From JANNOG01 sp031398915 (GTDB lineage: Bacteria > Actinomycetota > Actinomycetes > Actinomycetales > JBBAYJ01), in contig JANNOG010000032.1 of assembly GCA_031398915.1 (NCBI GenBank), forward strand, positions 22,026 to 86,025: 64,000 nucleotides of DNA. Direction: 5' to 3'. The position numbers and the translations under genes were made by a program. This document shows positions 37,937 through 47,222 of the stretch, piece after piece; the first letter of the stretch is position 1, and the number at the start of each line of letters is the position of its first letter. The notes under the pieces were generated by a model. The model was given only the letters and a program-made list of their open reading frames with translations. It searched no databases and was not told where the DNA came from.

Positions 37937-38169
37937 TGGGGGCCTGCAGAGCCCTCGACGAGCGTGGCGTCGAGGCGGGCCAGGGCACCGGCCAGAATGG
38001 CCTCGCAGTGCGCGCCGAGGGCCTCGCCGCGTTCCCACAACCGCATCGACTCTTCCAGGGCCACGGTGCTCGACTCCAACTGCCGGACGACGTTGGCCAG
38101 TTCGTCTCGGGCCTGCTCGTAGCTGAGGGTGGACACGTCGGGTCCGGCGTCGCCCGAGTGGGTGCTCAC
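37873..38169 (-). CDS. xseB: Exodeoxyribonuclease VII small subunit
   Basis: A 98-residue soluble subunit that binds XseA to form ExoVII, which degrades single-stranded DNA. The core LSYEQARDELANVVRQLE and the WERGEALGAHCE segment match the family. It overlaps the xseA stop by 4 bases, so the two are translationally coupled. The tail is about 30 residues longer than the conserved domain and is antisense to the DUF4245 gene end. Confidence 0.95.
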   Translation of the reverse strand: MSTHSGDAGPDVSTLSYEQARDELANVVRQLESSTVALEESMRLWERGEALGAHCEAILAGALARLDATLVEGSAGPHHEGSGTEATSAGDSSAATRS

Positions 38170-39446
38170 GGCGCAGACTCGTCAGGGTCGAGACGGCGAG
38201 TGAGGAATGTCCCCCGGGCGACGGTGACCGCCAGCGTCGCCCCCGGCGCTGCCTGTGCCGGGTCGCGGACGACGTCGCCCGCCGACGCGGCGTGTGGGTC
38301 GTGGGCGCCGTCGGTGGTCCGGACGATCGCATAACCCCTGGCCAACGTGGCAACCGGGGCGAGCGAGCGCAGGTGGCTGACCACGTGGCCCACCTGAGTC
38401 TGGTCGGTGCGGCAGCGGCGTTTCAGGGTCGCGGCCAATCGGTGGCGATTCTCCCGAGTCACGTCGATCAGGCCGACCAGGCGACCTCGGGGGTCACCGA
38501 GTACCGGTCGTGAACGCAGATCGTGCAGCTGCCGCGCCCGCATGTCGAGCTGGCGCCGTAGGGCCGAACGGGCCCGATCACGCCCGGCTCGAATCCGAGC
38601 CAGTTCGTCGGCGACGTCCGGCACGATGCGCCGCGCGGCGTCGGTCGGTGTCGAGGCCCGGACGTCGGCGACCAGGTCGAGCAGCGGACTGTCGACCTCG
38701 TGGCCGATCGCCGACACCACGGGGGTCCGGCACGAGGCAACCGCCCGGATCAGGGTCTCACTGCTGAACGGGAGCAGATCCTCCATCGAGCCGCCGCCGC
38801 GAGCGACGACGATGACGTCCACATCGTGGAGACCATCCAGCTCGGCCAGGGCCGCGGACACCGCGGTGACGGCAGTCTCGCCCTGCACCGCCACCTCGCG
38901 GATCTCGAAGCGGACGGCGGGCCAACGCTCACGCGCATTGCTGACGACATCGTGTTCGGCAGCGCTGCCGCGGCCGCAGACCAGCCCTATGCAGGTGGGC
39001 AGGAACGGCAGGGGACGCTTGGCCGCAGCGTCGAACAACCCCTCGGCAGCGAGGCTGATCTTGAGTTGCTCGATCCGCAGCAGGAGTTCGCCCACCCCGA
39101 CCGCCCGGATCTGGCGCACCGCCAGCGTGAGGGTCCCTCGCTTGGCATAGAACGTGGGTTGAACGAGGACCACCACCCGGGCGCCGTCCGACACGCTACG
39201 ACCGGCCCGGTCCAGCATCGCGACGTCGACGACGGCGGTCATCGAGATGTCCGCGTCGGTATCTCGCAGCGTCGCGAACGCCGTCCGACTCCCGGTTCGC
39301 CGCTTGACCTCCACCAGTTGCCCCTCGACCCACAGTGACGGCGCCTTGTCGAGGTAGGTCGCGAGGTTGGTGGCCAGCACCCGTAGGGGCCAGGGCGCCT
39401 CGGCCGTGGTGTCGGAGGCGCGGGCCGGCAGGTCGACGGTTGTCAT
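38166..39446 (-). CDS. xseA: Exodeoxyribonuclease VII large subunit
   Basis: A 426-residue nuclease subunit. The N-terminal OB-fold (about 20-115) has LWVEGQLVEVKR. The catalytic domain begins PLPFLPTCIGLVCGRGSAAEHDV, then VDVIVVARGGGSMEDLLPF and TPVVSAIGHEVDSPLLDLVADVR. A helical part follows. Length fits the family (about 400-450). The start is only 23 bases from the divergent ispH start, so the two promoters must overlap. Confidence 0.96.
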   Translation of the reverse strand: MTTVDLPARASDTTAEAPWPLRVLATNLATYLDKAPSLWVEGQLVEVKRRTGSRTAFATLRDTDADISMTAVVDVAMLDRAGRSVSDGARVVVLVQPTFYAKRGTLTLAVRQIRAVGVGELLLRIEQLKISLAAEGLFDAAAKRPLPFLPTCIGLVCGRGSAAEHDVVSNARERWPAVRFEIREVAVQGETAVTAVSAALAELDGLHDVDVIVVARGGGSMEDLLPFSSETLIRAVASCRTPVVSAIGHEVDSPLLDLVADVRASTPTDAARRIVPDVADELARIRAGRDRARSALRRQLDMRARQLHDLRSRPVLGDPRGRLVGLIDVTRENRHRLAATLKRRCRTDQTQVGHVVSHLRSLAPVATLARGYAIVRTTDGAHDPHAASAGDVVRDPAQAAPGATLAVTVARGTFLTRRLDPDESAP

Positions 39447-39469
39447 CGGATCAAACCTACGATGGGGGG

Positions 39470-40528
39470 GTGAGTACCCCCGGATCCACCAAGCGTGTCC
39501 TGCTCGCTGCCCCGCGTGGCTACTGCGCCGGGGTGGATCGAGCCGTGGTCGCCGTCGAGAAGGCGCTCGAGCTGTACGGCGCCCCGATCTATGTCCGCCG
39601 CCAGATCGTCCACAACAAGCACGTCGTCGAGACCCTGGCTGCCAGGGGCGCGATCTTCGTCCAGGAGACGTCCGAAGTACCCGAGGGCGCTCGTGTCGTG
39701 TTCAGCGCCCACGGAGTGTCGCCGCAGGTCCACGTCGAAGCGGCCGAGCGGGGCCTGCAGACGATCGACGCCACCTGCCCGCTGGTCACCAAGGTGCACC
39801 GTGAGGCAGTCCGTTTCGCGGCCGAGGACAACGACATCCTGCTGGTCGGCCATGCTGGGCACGAGGAGGTCGAGGGGACGGCCGGCGAGGCGCCGGAGCG
39901 GATCCAATTGGTGGACGGTCCGGATGACGTCGAGAACGTCACGGTCCGCGACCCCTCCAAGGTGGTGTGGTTGTCGCAGACGACACTGAGCGTCGACGAG
40001 ACGATGGCCACCGTCGAACGGTTGCGTGAGCGCTTCCCGTTGCTGGCCAACCCGCCGAGCGACGACATCTGCTACGCAACCCAGAACCGGCAGGTGGCGG
40101 TCAAGAAGATCGCCCGAGATGCTGATCTGGTCATCGTGGTCGGCTCGGCCAACTCGTCGAATTCGGTCCGCCTCGTCGAAGTCGCACTCGAGAACGGCGC
40201 CGGCGCGTCTCACCGTGTCGACAAGGCCGGCGAGATCGACCCGGCGTGGCTGGACGACGTGGCGACGGTCGGTGTGACATCGGGAGCATCGGTGCCGGAG
40301 ATCCTGGTCCGCGATGTTCTGGCGTGGCTCGCCGAGCGCGGGTACGTCGACTGCGAAGAGGTCGTGACGGCCGAGGAGGACCTGCTGTTCTCGTTGCCCA
40401 AGGAGCTGCGTCGTGACCTCAAGGCGGCCAAGACCGGCCGTGACTCGGCGCCTTCCGCCGGGTCGACAGGACCGGCTGACGACGCCGCCGCAGTCATGGG
40501 CGAGACGCCGGTGCCCGGCTCGAACTGA
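39470..40528 (+). CDS. ispH: 4-hydroxy-3-methylbut-2-enyl diphosphate reductase (IspH/LytB)
   Basis: A 352-residue [4Fe-4S] enzyme, the last step of the MEP isoprenoid pathway, producing IPP and DMAPP. The cluster cysteines are C19 (RGYCAGVDRA), C103 (ATCPLVTK) and C201 (CYATQNRQ). SSNSVRL and TSGASVPE are also present. GTG at 39470 is the start, since conserved sequence begins nine residues later. Only a G-run precedes it. A TACGAT element at 39458-39463 would place transcription start on the GTG itself, so the mRNA may be leaderless (inference). Confidence 0.96.
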   Translation: MSTPGSTKRVLLAAPRGYCAGVDRAVVAVEKALELYGAPIYVRRQIVHNKHVVETLAARGAIFVQETSEVPEGARVVFSAHGVSPQVHVEAAERGLQTIDATCPLVTKVHREAVRFAAEDNDILLVGHAGHEEVEGTAGEAPERIQLVDGPDDVENVTVRDPSKVVWLSQTTLSVDETMATVERLRERFPLLANPPSDDICYATQNRQVAVKKIARDADLVIVVGSANSSNSVRLVEVALENGAGASHRVDKAGEIDPAWLDDVATVGVTSGASVPEILVRDVLAWLAERGYVDCEEVVTAEEDLLFSLPKELRRDLKAAKTGRDSAPSAGSTGPADDAAAVMGETPVPGSN

Positions 40529-40533
40529 GCGGG

Positions 40534-41880
40534 TCACGAGACTCGCCGCTCGCCTGGGTGGGCAGGCCGAAGGCCGGACGGGGCGACCTCGATCAGCGAG
40601 TCGAGGGTGTCGTCGAGGTCGTCCCCCCACGCTGCGTCACGCTCGGTCACCAGCTCGACGGCACTGAACGACTTGACCGGCGTCTCGACGGCCCGTGGTC
40701 CGCTCACCTCGCCCGACAGCCCGAGATCGGTCATCCGCCGAGCGGTGACCAACAGCCGCTGCTCGAATGACCCGACGAACGTGTTGTAACGGGTGAAGAC
40801 CGTTTCCAGGGCCTTCCCGACGCCGTCCGCGTGCTCGGCCACCTTGCCCATCCGCTGGTAGAGCTCACGCCCCAGAGTGAGCATCTGCTCGGCGTTCTCG
40901 TGCACCGCCTGCTCGCGCCACGTCATCGCCACGGTTTTGAGCAGCACCAGTAACGTCAGTGGCGATGCGAGGACCACGTGGTGGGTCATGGCGTAGTCTA
41001 GCAGGGTCGGGTCGGCGTGCAGCGCGGTGGACAGGATCGACTCGGTCGGTACGAAGCAGATGACGAACTCGGGTGAGGACGGCAGTGCCGCCCAGTACTG
41101 CTTGGACGCCAAGGTCGTGACGTGACCCCGAAGCTTGCGGGCCTGGTCCATGGCCTGGGCTGCGGGGTCGTGGGCGGTGGCGTCCGGATCGATCAGCGCC
41201 AGTGGCGCCTTGGCGTCCAGGGCCAGACCCCGCCCGCCCGGCAGCCTGACGGTCATGTCGGGTCGAATCCGACCGCCGTCGACGGACGTCATCGTCGTCT
41301 GGGTGTCGAAGTCGACGTAGGGCAGCATGCCGGCCGCCTCGACGACGCGCTGCAGCTGAACCTCGCCCCACGTACCGCGGCTGTTCGACGAGCGCAGAGC
41401 CCCTGCCAACGACGACGTCTGAGCCTGCAACCCCTCACTCATCGACACGACGCTGCGGATCTGCTCGCTGAGCTGTCCGAGGTGCGCGCTGCGGTCGGTC
41501 TCCAACTGCCCGACCTGACGGCCGATCAGCTCCAGTCGCTCGGCGAGTGGACCCAGGGCGGCGGTCAGCGCCCCCCCGGCCCGGGCCGTGTCCTCGGCGC
41601 GGCGCGCCTGGGCGACCGCGGTGTCTCGCTGTCCCTCGGCCGAGGCACGGTCCACCTCGGCGACGTGAGCGCGGGCGACCGCGGCCTGTTCGGCGGCACC
41701 GGCGCGGGCGGCCTCGGCGATGGTGGTGGCGGCATGAGCCTGGGCGACGGCGACGGAGTCCGTCGCTGCGCGGAGTCTGGACCGCAGGGCGGCCCGTACC
41801 GTCGCGGCGCCGACGAAGCTGCCGCACAGCAGTCCGACGCCGAATACGAGCAGGATCGAGGCGATGGCGGTTGCGTCCAT
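40534..41880 (-). CDS. rmuC: DNA recombination protein RmuC
   Basis: A 448-residue protein of the RmuC family. An N-terminal membrane segment (about 3-25) is followed by a long Ala/Glu/Arg coiled region (about 30-150). The nuclease-like core has SRGTWGEVQLQRVVEAAGM, LDAKAPLALI and EFVICFVPTESILSTAL. It limits DNA inversions or removes DNA intermediates in other bacteria. The ATG at 41880 is chosen; a GTG at 41910 would add ten residues. It is convergent with ispH, 5 bases apart. Confidence 0.94.
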   Translation of the reverse strand: MDATAIASILLVFGVGLLCGSFVGAATVRAALRSRLRAATDSVAVAQAHAATTIAEAARAGAAEQAAVARAHVAEVDRASAEGQRDTAVAQARRAEDTARAGGALTAALGPLAERLELIGRQVGQLETDRSAHLGQLSEQIRSVVSMSEGLQAQTSSLAGALRSSNSRGTWGEVQLQRVVEAAGMLPYVDFDTQTTMTSVDGGRIRPDMTVRLPGGRGLALDAKAPLALIDPDATAHDPAAQAMDQARKLRGHVTTLASKQYWAALPSSPEFVICFVPTESILSTALHADPTLLDYAMTHHVVLASPLTLLVLLKTVAMTWREQAVHENAEQMLTLGRELYQRMGKVAEHADGVGKALETVFTRYNTFVGSFEQRLLVTARRMTDLGLSGEVSGPRAVETPVKSFSAVELVTERDAAWGDDLDDTLDSLIEVAPSGLRPAHPGERRVS

Positions 41881-41942
41881 GGGCACCACCGTGCCTGGGG
41901 GGGCGGACACAAACCGTCAGGCGCGCCTAGACTCGCCGTCTT

Positions 41943-43040
41943 GTGGCATTGACAATCGGCATCGTCGGCCTGCCCAACGTCGGCAAGTCCACCCTATTCA
42001 ACGCTCTGACCAGCAATGACGTGCTCGCAGCGAACTATCCGTTCGCCACGATAGAACCCAACATCGGAGTCGTGGAGTTACCGGACCCACGGCTGGCGCG
42101 CCTGGCCACGGTCTTCGGCAGCGAGCGGATCGTGCCCGCCACGGTGACCTTCGTGGACATCGCCGGCATCGTGTCGGGAGCCAGTACGGGCGAGGGGATG
42201 GGCAACCAGTTCCTGGCCAATATCCGCGAGGCCGACGCGGTGTGTCAGGTGATCCGGGCGTTCCACGACGACGACGTCGTACACGTGGCGGGCCGCGTGG
42301 ATCCGAGGTCGGACATGGAGACGATCAACACCGAACTCATCCTGGCCGACCTGCAGACTCTGGAGAGGGCGGTTCCTCGACTGGAGAAGGAGGTGCGGAC
42401 CAAGAAGTCGGCGGCGGCCGTCCTCGATGCGGCGGTGCGAACGGTGGATCTGTTGTCGACCGGCGCCACGCTGTCAGCCGGCGCCGCCTCGGCCGGCATC
42501 GACCCGACCCTGCTGCGCGAGCTGTCCCTGCTGACCGCCAAGCCGTTCATCTACGTCTTCAATGTCGACACCGACACCCTGTCGGCTGCGCCGGACGCGG
42601 TGGCCCGACGCCGGGAGCTGGCCCAACTGGTCGCCCCGGCGGAGGCGATCGTGCTCGACGCCCAGCTCGAGTCCGACCTCGCCGGCCTGGACGATGCCGA
42701 TGCCGCCGAGCTGCTGGCCAGCACGGGCCAGGCAGAACCCGGGCTGACCACTTTGGCCCGCGTCGGGTTCGCCACGCTCGGCCTGCAGACGTATCTGACC
42801 GCCGGGCCGAAGGAGACCCGGGCGTGGACGATCCCGCAGGGTGCCACCGCCCCCGAGGCGGCCGGTGTGATCCATACGGACTTCCAGCGCGGCTTCATCA
42901 AGGCGGAGGTGGTCTCGTTCGACGACCTCGTCGCCGCGGGCTCGATCGCCGAGGCGCGGTCGAAGGGCCGAGCCCGGATCGAGGGAAAGGACTACATCAT
43001 GCGAGACGGTGACGTGGTCGAGTTCCGCTTCAACGTGTGA
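41943..43040 (+). CDS. ychF: Redox-regulated/ribosome-associated ATPase YchF (Obg-like)
   Basis: A 365-residue P-loop NTPase that binds ribosomes and prefers ATP. It has P-loop GLPNVGKS (9-16), PFATIEPNIG, DIAGIVSGASTGEGMGNQFL and NVDTDT where canonical GTPases have NKxD. The C-terminal TGS-like domain ends RIEGKDYIMRDGDVVEFRFN, the family hallmark. The GTG at 41943 has no ribosome site. TAGACT at 41928-41933 may be a -10 element, so the mRNA may be leaderless. Confidence 0.96.
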   Translation: MALTIGIVGLPNVGKSTLFNALTSNDVLAANYPFATIEPNIGVVELPDPRLARLATVFGSERIVPATVTFVDIAGIVSGASTGEGMGNQFLANIREADAVCQVIRAFHDDDVVHVAGRVDPRSDMETINTELILADLQTLERAVPRLEKEVRTKKSAAAVLDAAVRTVDLLSTGATLSAGAASAGIDPTLLRELSLLTAKPFIYVFNVDTDTLSAAPDAVARRRELAQLVAPAEAIVLDAQLESDLAGLDDADAAELLASTGQAEPGLTTLARVGFATLGLQTYLTAGPKETRAWTIPQGATAPEAAGVIHTDFQRGFIKAEVVSFDDLVAAGSIAEARSKGRARIEGKDYIMRDGDVVEFRFNV

Positions 43041-43056
43041 CTGGTCGCCGCTGGTC

Positions 43057-45327
43057 CTAGCGACGTGCTCCCACAGCCGGTCGCCAGTGGACGACGTCGC
43101 GCGCCTCGAGGACGTGTCCCGCGAAGGTTCCCGTGCCGGCCTGGCAGCCGAAGTCACGGAGCACGTCGGCGGTCCGGGCGTCGTCCACCCCAGCGGCGAC
43201 GACCATGAATCCCACCTGGTCGCAGAAGACCACGGTGGAGCGGATGATCGCCTGCGCGCCCCGGTCCTCCACCACAGTTCCGACCAGTGACTTGTCGATC
43301 TTGACTGTGGTGACCGGGAGGTGGCGAAGGTAGACCAGTGAGACGTGACCCAACCCGTAATCGGCTACCGCGATCTTCACTCCCATGTCGTGCAGGGCAC
43401 GCAATGCCCGCCCGGCGCGCTCGGGTTCTCTGGTGAGGGACCCGACGCCGCACTCGATGGTCATCAACTCGGGCGGCAGGTCGTGTTCCCGGATCGCCGC
43501 GGCCACGGTGCTGGGTAACTCCGCGTCCAGCAGTTCGACACCCGAAACCGGCACCGACACCGTCATGCGTCGTCCCATAGCCGCCCAGCCCGCACAATCG
43601 GCGGCAGCCCGGACCAGGACCTGGCGCATGAACTCGCGGACAAGGCCGGTTCGCTCGGTCATCTCCACGAGGTCGCGAGGGCCGATGGCGCCGAATTCGG
43701 GGTGCAGCCAATAGGGCTGTGCCTCGACCCGGATCAGTGAACCGTCGCGTAGGTCGATCACCGGGGAGTACGTACATCGCACCCCGGTCGAGGGCAACGA
43801 TGCGGCGAATTCGGTGAGCAGTGCGACGTGTCCCGATGTCGTCGGATCGGCGGAGGCGGCGTACACCTCGACCTCGCTGCGCCGCGCCTTGGCCCGATAC
43901 ATGGCGACGTCGGCTGCGCGCAGCAGAGCTGACGGTGAGTCGCCGTGAACCGGATAGGCCGCGACGCCGAACGAGGCGTACACCGAGAGCGAGACCTGTT
44001 CGAGCGCGACGGGCGGTTCCATCACCTCGGCGATCTCCTGTGCCCGCACCTTTCCGGCGCCGCCCTCCATTCCGGGAAGCAGGACCGCGAATTCGTCACC
44101 GCCCAGGCGGAACGCCTGCTCGTCGCCGCCCAACGACCCGTGGAGTCGCCTGCCCACCTCGATCAGGACGGCGTCACCGACCGGGTGACCCAGGGAGTCG
44201 TTGATGTCCTTGAATCGGTCGAGGTCGAATAGCACCAAAGTGATCGGGGCCGACGAGGAGGGACCTGCCTGGGTATGGGTCCGCAACATCTGTTGCAGAC
44301 TTCGCCGATTTCCCAGACCCGTGAGTTCGTCGCTCAACGCCTGCTCGCGAATGGTGCCGAGGTCGCGTACCTCGCGCACGGTCAGCGAGATTCGGGTGAG
44401 TGAGGCGATCACCGTCCCGGCCGCGAGCACGAGGGCCAGCAGGCTGTTGCGTTGGAAGTGTTCGCCGACCAGCAGCGCCAATGCGGCCGCCGAGAACAAC
44501 ACCGGGACAGCCAGCACGATGAGGCCCGTGGGGCTGGCGTGACGACCGGGTCGAGGACGCAGCCAGGCCGCCCCTGCCTGCAATCCAAGCGCGGCCAGCC
44601 AGGCGGCGTCGACCGGCCCGCCGTCCTCGTATCCGACGGTCGCGGTGAGATAGGCGTACACCGTGTCGGCTCCGGCGAACAGCAGGGCGCTCAGCAGCAC
44701 CGCCCACCACTGCCAGCCGATTCGCCAGCCCAACACGGCGACGGAGGCCCCGGCCGTACCCAACAGGATCAGCGCGCCGATCGGGTAGGCCAGCGTGACG
44801 ATCGAGGTCAGGTCCGTACCCTCACCTGCGGCCAGAATGGGCTCGAAAGAGAGGGCGGCGACCGCGGCCGCCGTGCCGAGACCGACGATGATGCCGTCGA
44901 CCATGATGCTGGACGTCATGCCCCGGTTGCTGCGCCGCAGTAGCGCCACGATGAAGGCGCACGAGGCGACGTAGTAGGTCAGCCACAAGGCGTCGGATAC
45001 CGACGGATAGGGCTCGGGATCCAGATTGACGACGACAAAGCTATAGAGGCTGTCGCCTAGCGCGTACACAGCGACGGCCACGGCGTTGAGCAGCCACAGG
45101 CGACGATCCTTTGCCACGAGGAGTGGCCGCATGAGGGCCAGAAGGGCCGCGCCGATGGCGACGAACGAATAGAGATATGTGTCGAGGAACACACTGCGTT
45201 CATCTCGTCCCGTGACAACTGTCGAAACGGTGAACACCAAGAATCCCAGGAACCACGCTGCCCAGAGGGCGATCACCAGCGCTGACCTGGCAGGCGGAGC
45301 CTCGACGAATCTGGAAGCCACCAGCAT
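43057..45327 (-). CDS. Membrane GGDEF protein with a degenerate EAL domain
   Basis: A 756-residue c-di-GMP signalling protein. The N-terminus to about 310 has eight or so membrane segments, a possible sensor. The GGDEF domain (about 328-490) has an intact active site, RLGGDEF (409-413), but the usual RxxD inhibitory site before it is absent. The EAL-like domain (about 515-745) has lost catalytic residues: EAL is EAQ (535-537), the ExTE region is ECGV (625-628), DDFG is ADYG (655-658) and EGVE is AAGVDD. KID (676-678) is kept. It is probably a cyclase, with the EAL part a binding module. GGAGG lies 1 base before the ATG and 7 before an in-frame GTG at 45321, which may be the true start. Confidence 0.88.
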   Translation of the reverse strand: MLVASRFVEAPPARSALVIALWAAWFLGFLVFTVSTVVTGRDERSVFLDTYLYSFVAIGAALLALMRPLLVAKDRRLWLLNAVAVAVYALGDSLYSFVVVNLDPEPYPSVSDALWLTYYVASCAFIVALLRRSNRGMTSSIMVDGIIVGLGTAAAVAALSFEPILAAGEGTDLTSIVTLAYPIGALILLGTAGASVAVLGWRIGWQWWAVLLSALLFAGADTVYAYLTATVGYEDGGPVDAAWLAALGLQAGAAWLRPRPGRHASPTGLIVLAVPVLFSAAALALLVGEHFQRNSLLALVLAAGTVIASLTRISLTVREVRDLGTIREQALSDELTGLGNRRSLQQMLRTHTQAGPSSSAPITLVLFDLDRFKDINDSLGHPVGDAVLIEVGRRLHGSLGGDEQAFRLGGDEFAVLLPGMEGGAGKVRAQEIAEVMEPPVALEQVSLSVYASFGVAAYPVHGDSPSALLRAADVAMYRAKARRSEVEVYAASADPTTSGHVALLTEFAASLPSTGVRCTYSPVIDLRDGSLIRVEAQPYWLHPEFGAIGPRDLVEMTERTGLVREFMRQVLVRAAADCAGWAAMGRRMTVSVPVSGVELLDAELPSTVAAAIREHDLPPELMTIECGVGSLTREPERAGRALRALHDMGVKIAVADYGLGHVSLVYLRHLPVTTVKIDKSLVGTVVEDRGAQAIIRSTVVFCDQVGFMVVAAGVDDARTADVLRDFGCQAGTGTFAGHVLEARDVVHWRPAVGARR

Positions 45328-45592
45328 GCCTCCAAACAGAAGGGGAAACCTGAGCCATCACCTTTGGGGACTCATGCCACCGTGTCAAGGACGAGGCATC
45401 CGTGGACACCGAGATCGTGCGCCGTACCATCTCGGGCAACACGACATCGATCATCGAGCCGCAGTGGACTCGATCGCCCGGCGTGCGACGTCACAGTGGA
45501 CGGCGCATCTCTCGGGACTGAGGCCACAGACCCAGATGGCCGCATGACCAGCGCGGCCGCCCTCGAAGCTTCGCCACGACAGGAGTAGCCAC

Positions 45593-46414
45593 ATGAAGAT
45601 CGACCACGAATTCGTCGTCCCGGCCGACGTCGACCGGGCATGGGCCGTGCTGACCGACCTCGAACTCATCGCCCCCTGCCTGCCTGGCGCCGTGTTGACG
45701 GGCTCCGACGGCGATACCTACTCCGGCAAGCTGAAGGTCAAGGTGGGCCCCGTGGTGTCCGAATTCGCCGGGACCGCCACCTTCGTCGAGAAGGACGACG
45801 TGGCTCACGTCGCCGTGATCGACGCCAAGGCACGTGATGCTCGCGGGGCCGGCAATGCCTCCGCCACCATCACGGCGCGGTTGCGTGCCGACGGCGACAC
45901 CACCGTTGCGACGGTCGAGACCGACATGAAGATCTCGGGAAAGCTCGCCCAATTCGGCAGCGGCATGATCAAGGAGGTGTCGGCCAAGCTGATCGCCAGT
46001 TTCGTCACCTGCCTGGAAGGCAAGATCGCTGCCGCCGACACGTCTGCTCCCGCGGCTTCGGCACTGGCCGAGCCGCTGCCCGGCGAGGCGGACGCAGCCC
46101 TGGTGGCCGCAGACTCGACGGCTGCAGGCCCAACTGCTTATCCGGCAGTTGCTCCGGCTCCGGTGGCCACGGCTGCGGTCTCGACCGCCCCTGCCCCTGC
46201 GGCGTCGACGGTTGCCGCCGCCGAACCCGCGCCAGCAGCCTCACCCGCGCCGGCAGCCACAGCGCCGACGACTCCGGTGGCGGCGCCTGCCGAGCCGGAG
46301 GCACTCGACCTGTTCGAACTGGCCGGCAACTCCGTCGCCAAGCGGGTGGTGCCCGTCGTCGTCGGTGTCGCCGCCGTCGTTGCCGTGGTCGTCATCGTCC
46401 TCACGACCCGTTGA
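45593..46414 (+). CDS. CoxG-like SRPBCC protein with a C-terminal membrane anchor
   Basis: A 273-residue protein. Residues 1-150 match the carbon-monoxide-dehydrogenase subunit G family (VPADVDRAWAVLTDLELIAP, CLPGAV, KVGPVVSEFAG). An Ala/Pro-rich linker (about 150-245) follows. A hydrophobic stretch (about 250-271) ends in TTR, a tail anchor. CoxG helps localise or mature CO dehydrogenase-type molybdenum enzymes, but no coxMSL-like gene is here, so that role is not supported locally. The 3' end overlaps the convergent PNPOx-cNMP gene by 14 bases. The 265-base divergent region before it holds no gene that I can see. Confidence 0.85.
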   Translation: MKIDHEFVVPADVDRAWAVLTDLELIAPCLPGAVLTGSDGDTYSGKLKVKVGPVVSEFAGTATFVEKDDVAHVAVIDAKARDARGAGNASATITARLRADGDTTVATVETDMKISGKLAQFGSGMIKEVSAKLIASFVTCLEGKIAAADTSAPAASALAEPLPGEADAALVAADSTAAGPTAYPAVAPAPVATAAVSTAPAPAASTVAAAEPAPAASPAPAATAPTTPVAAPAEPEALDLFELAGNSVAKRVVPVVVGVAAVVAVVVIVLTTR

Positions 46415-47222
46415 CCACCTGGTCCGGGTCGGGCAGCAGGTCCGGGCCGGCGCCCATCAGCAGGTCACGGATCGCCTCCCGCTCGACCGCCAACAGCACG
46501 GTCGGCGTGACGGCATGGGCGGTGAGGCGGCCCCGTTGGCCGCGCAGGGTGCCCTGGTCACCGAACATCTGTCCCTGCGACACCCGGACGACGGTCTGGT
46601 CCGCGCCGTGCCCCTCGGCGCGGATCTCGACCTCGCCTGCCACGACGACGAAGTACTGGCCGACGGTGTCCCCGGGCCGGAAGATCACGGCTCCCGCGGC
46701 GAACGTGGTCTCGTCGAGCGTCGTCGAGATGGCACCCCGGCTCTTGTGATCCGCGGTGGCCTCGAACTGGAACATCCTGTCGCGCACTTCGGGAATCGAG
46801 GCGTGGGACAACGTCGAATAGTCGTAGTCGACGAAATGCATCTCGTGGGGGACCACGGCATAGAGGACCCCCTGTGGCCTGGCGTATGCCCGACCCATTT
46901 TCGCGCTCAGCAATTCGAACACCGTCGCCTCGTCGGCGGCCGCAGCGGCCGCACAGCGGCCCACCCCTTGAAGTTCGCGGACTTTGCGCCAGTCGGTCGT
47001 GTAGTCGTCGACCGTGAAGGACACGTGACGGTTATCCCGGATGTTGCGGGCCAGGATCGACGCTTCGAGGCCGAAGAAGAACAGCCGGTGAGCGTCGTTG
47101 CCGAACACGACGGTGTCGGCATGGGGCATGCCGGTGAACGACGCCGTCGAGAGGGTAATGATGTGGTGCAGGTTGAGGTAGTCGACCACCTCGCGAGGGA
47201 TGGTCCGCTCGACCGTGTTCAT
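46401..47222 (-). CDS. Fusion of a pyridoxamine-phosphate-oxidase-like flavin domain and a cyclic-nucleotide-binding domain
   Basis: A 273-residue soluble protein. Residues about 5-135 resemble the PNPOx/split-barrel flavin or F420 family (ITLSTASFTGMPHADTVVFG, NIRDNRHVSFTVDDY). Residues about 155-265 resemble a cNMP-binding domain (VIFRPGDTVGQYFVVVAGEV, MFGDQGTLRGQRGRLTAHA). The phosphate-binding cassette Arg is probably in GQRGRLTA. Regulation of a redox activity by a nucleotide is inferred. The cofactor and substrate are unknown. Confidence 0.8.
   Translation of the reverse strand: MNTVERTIPREVVDYLNLHHIITLSTASFTGMPHADTVVFGNDAHRLFFFGLEASILARNIRDNRHVSFTVDDYTTDWRKVRELQGVGRCAAAAAADEATVFELLSAKMGRAYARPQGVLYAVVPHEMHFVDYDYSTLSHASIPEVRDRMFQFEATADHKSRGAISTTLDETTFAAGAVIFRPGDTVGQYFVVVAGEVEIRAEGHGADQTVVRVSQGQMFGDQGTLRGQRGRLTAHAVTPTVLLAVEREAIRDLLMGAGPDLLPDPDQVVNGS

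Noticed and set aside
45328..45480. GEMM-type c-di-GMP riboswitch before the GGDEF gene
   Set aside because: Short GAAACC- and CCTTTGG-like pieces are present on one strand, but the conserved GEMM core and pairing are absent.
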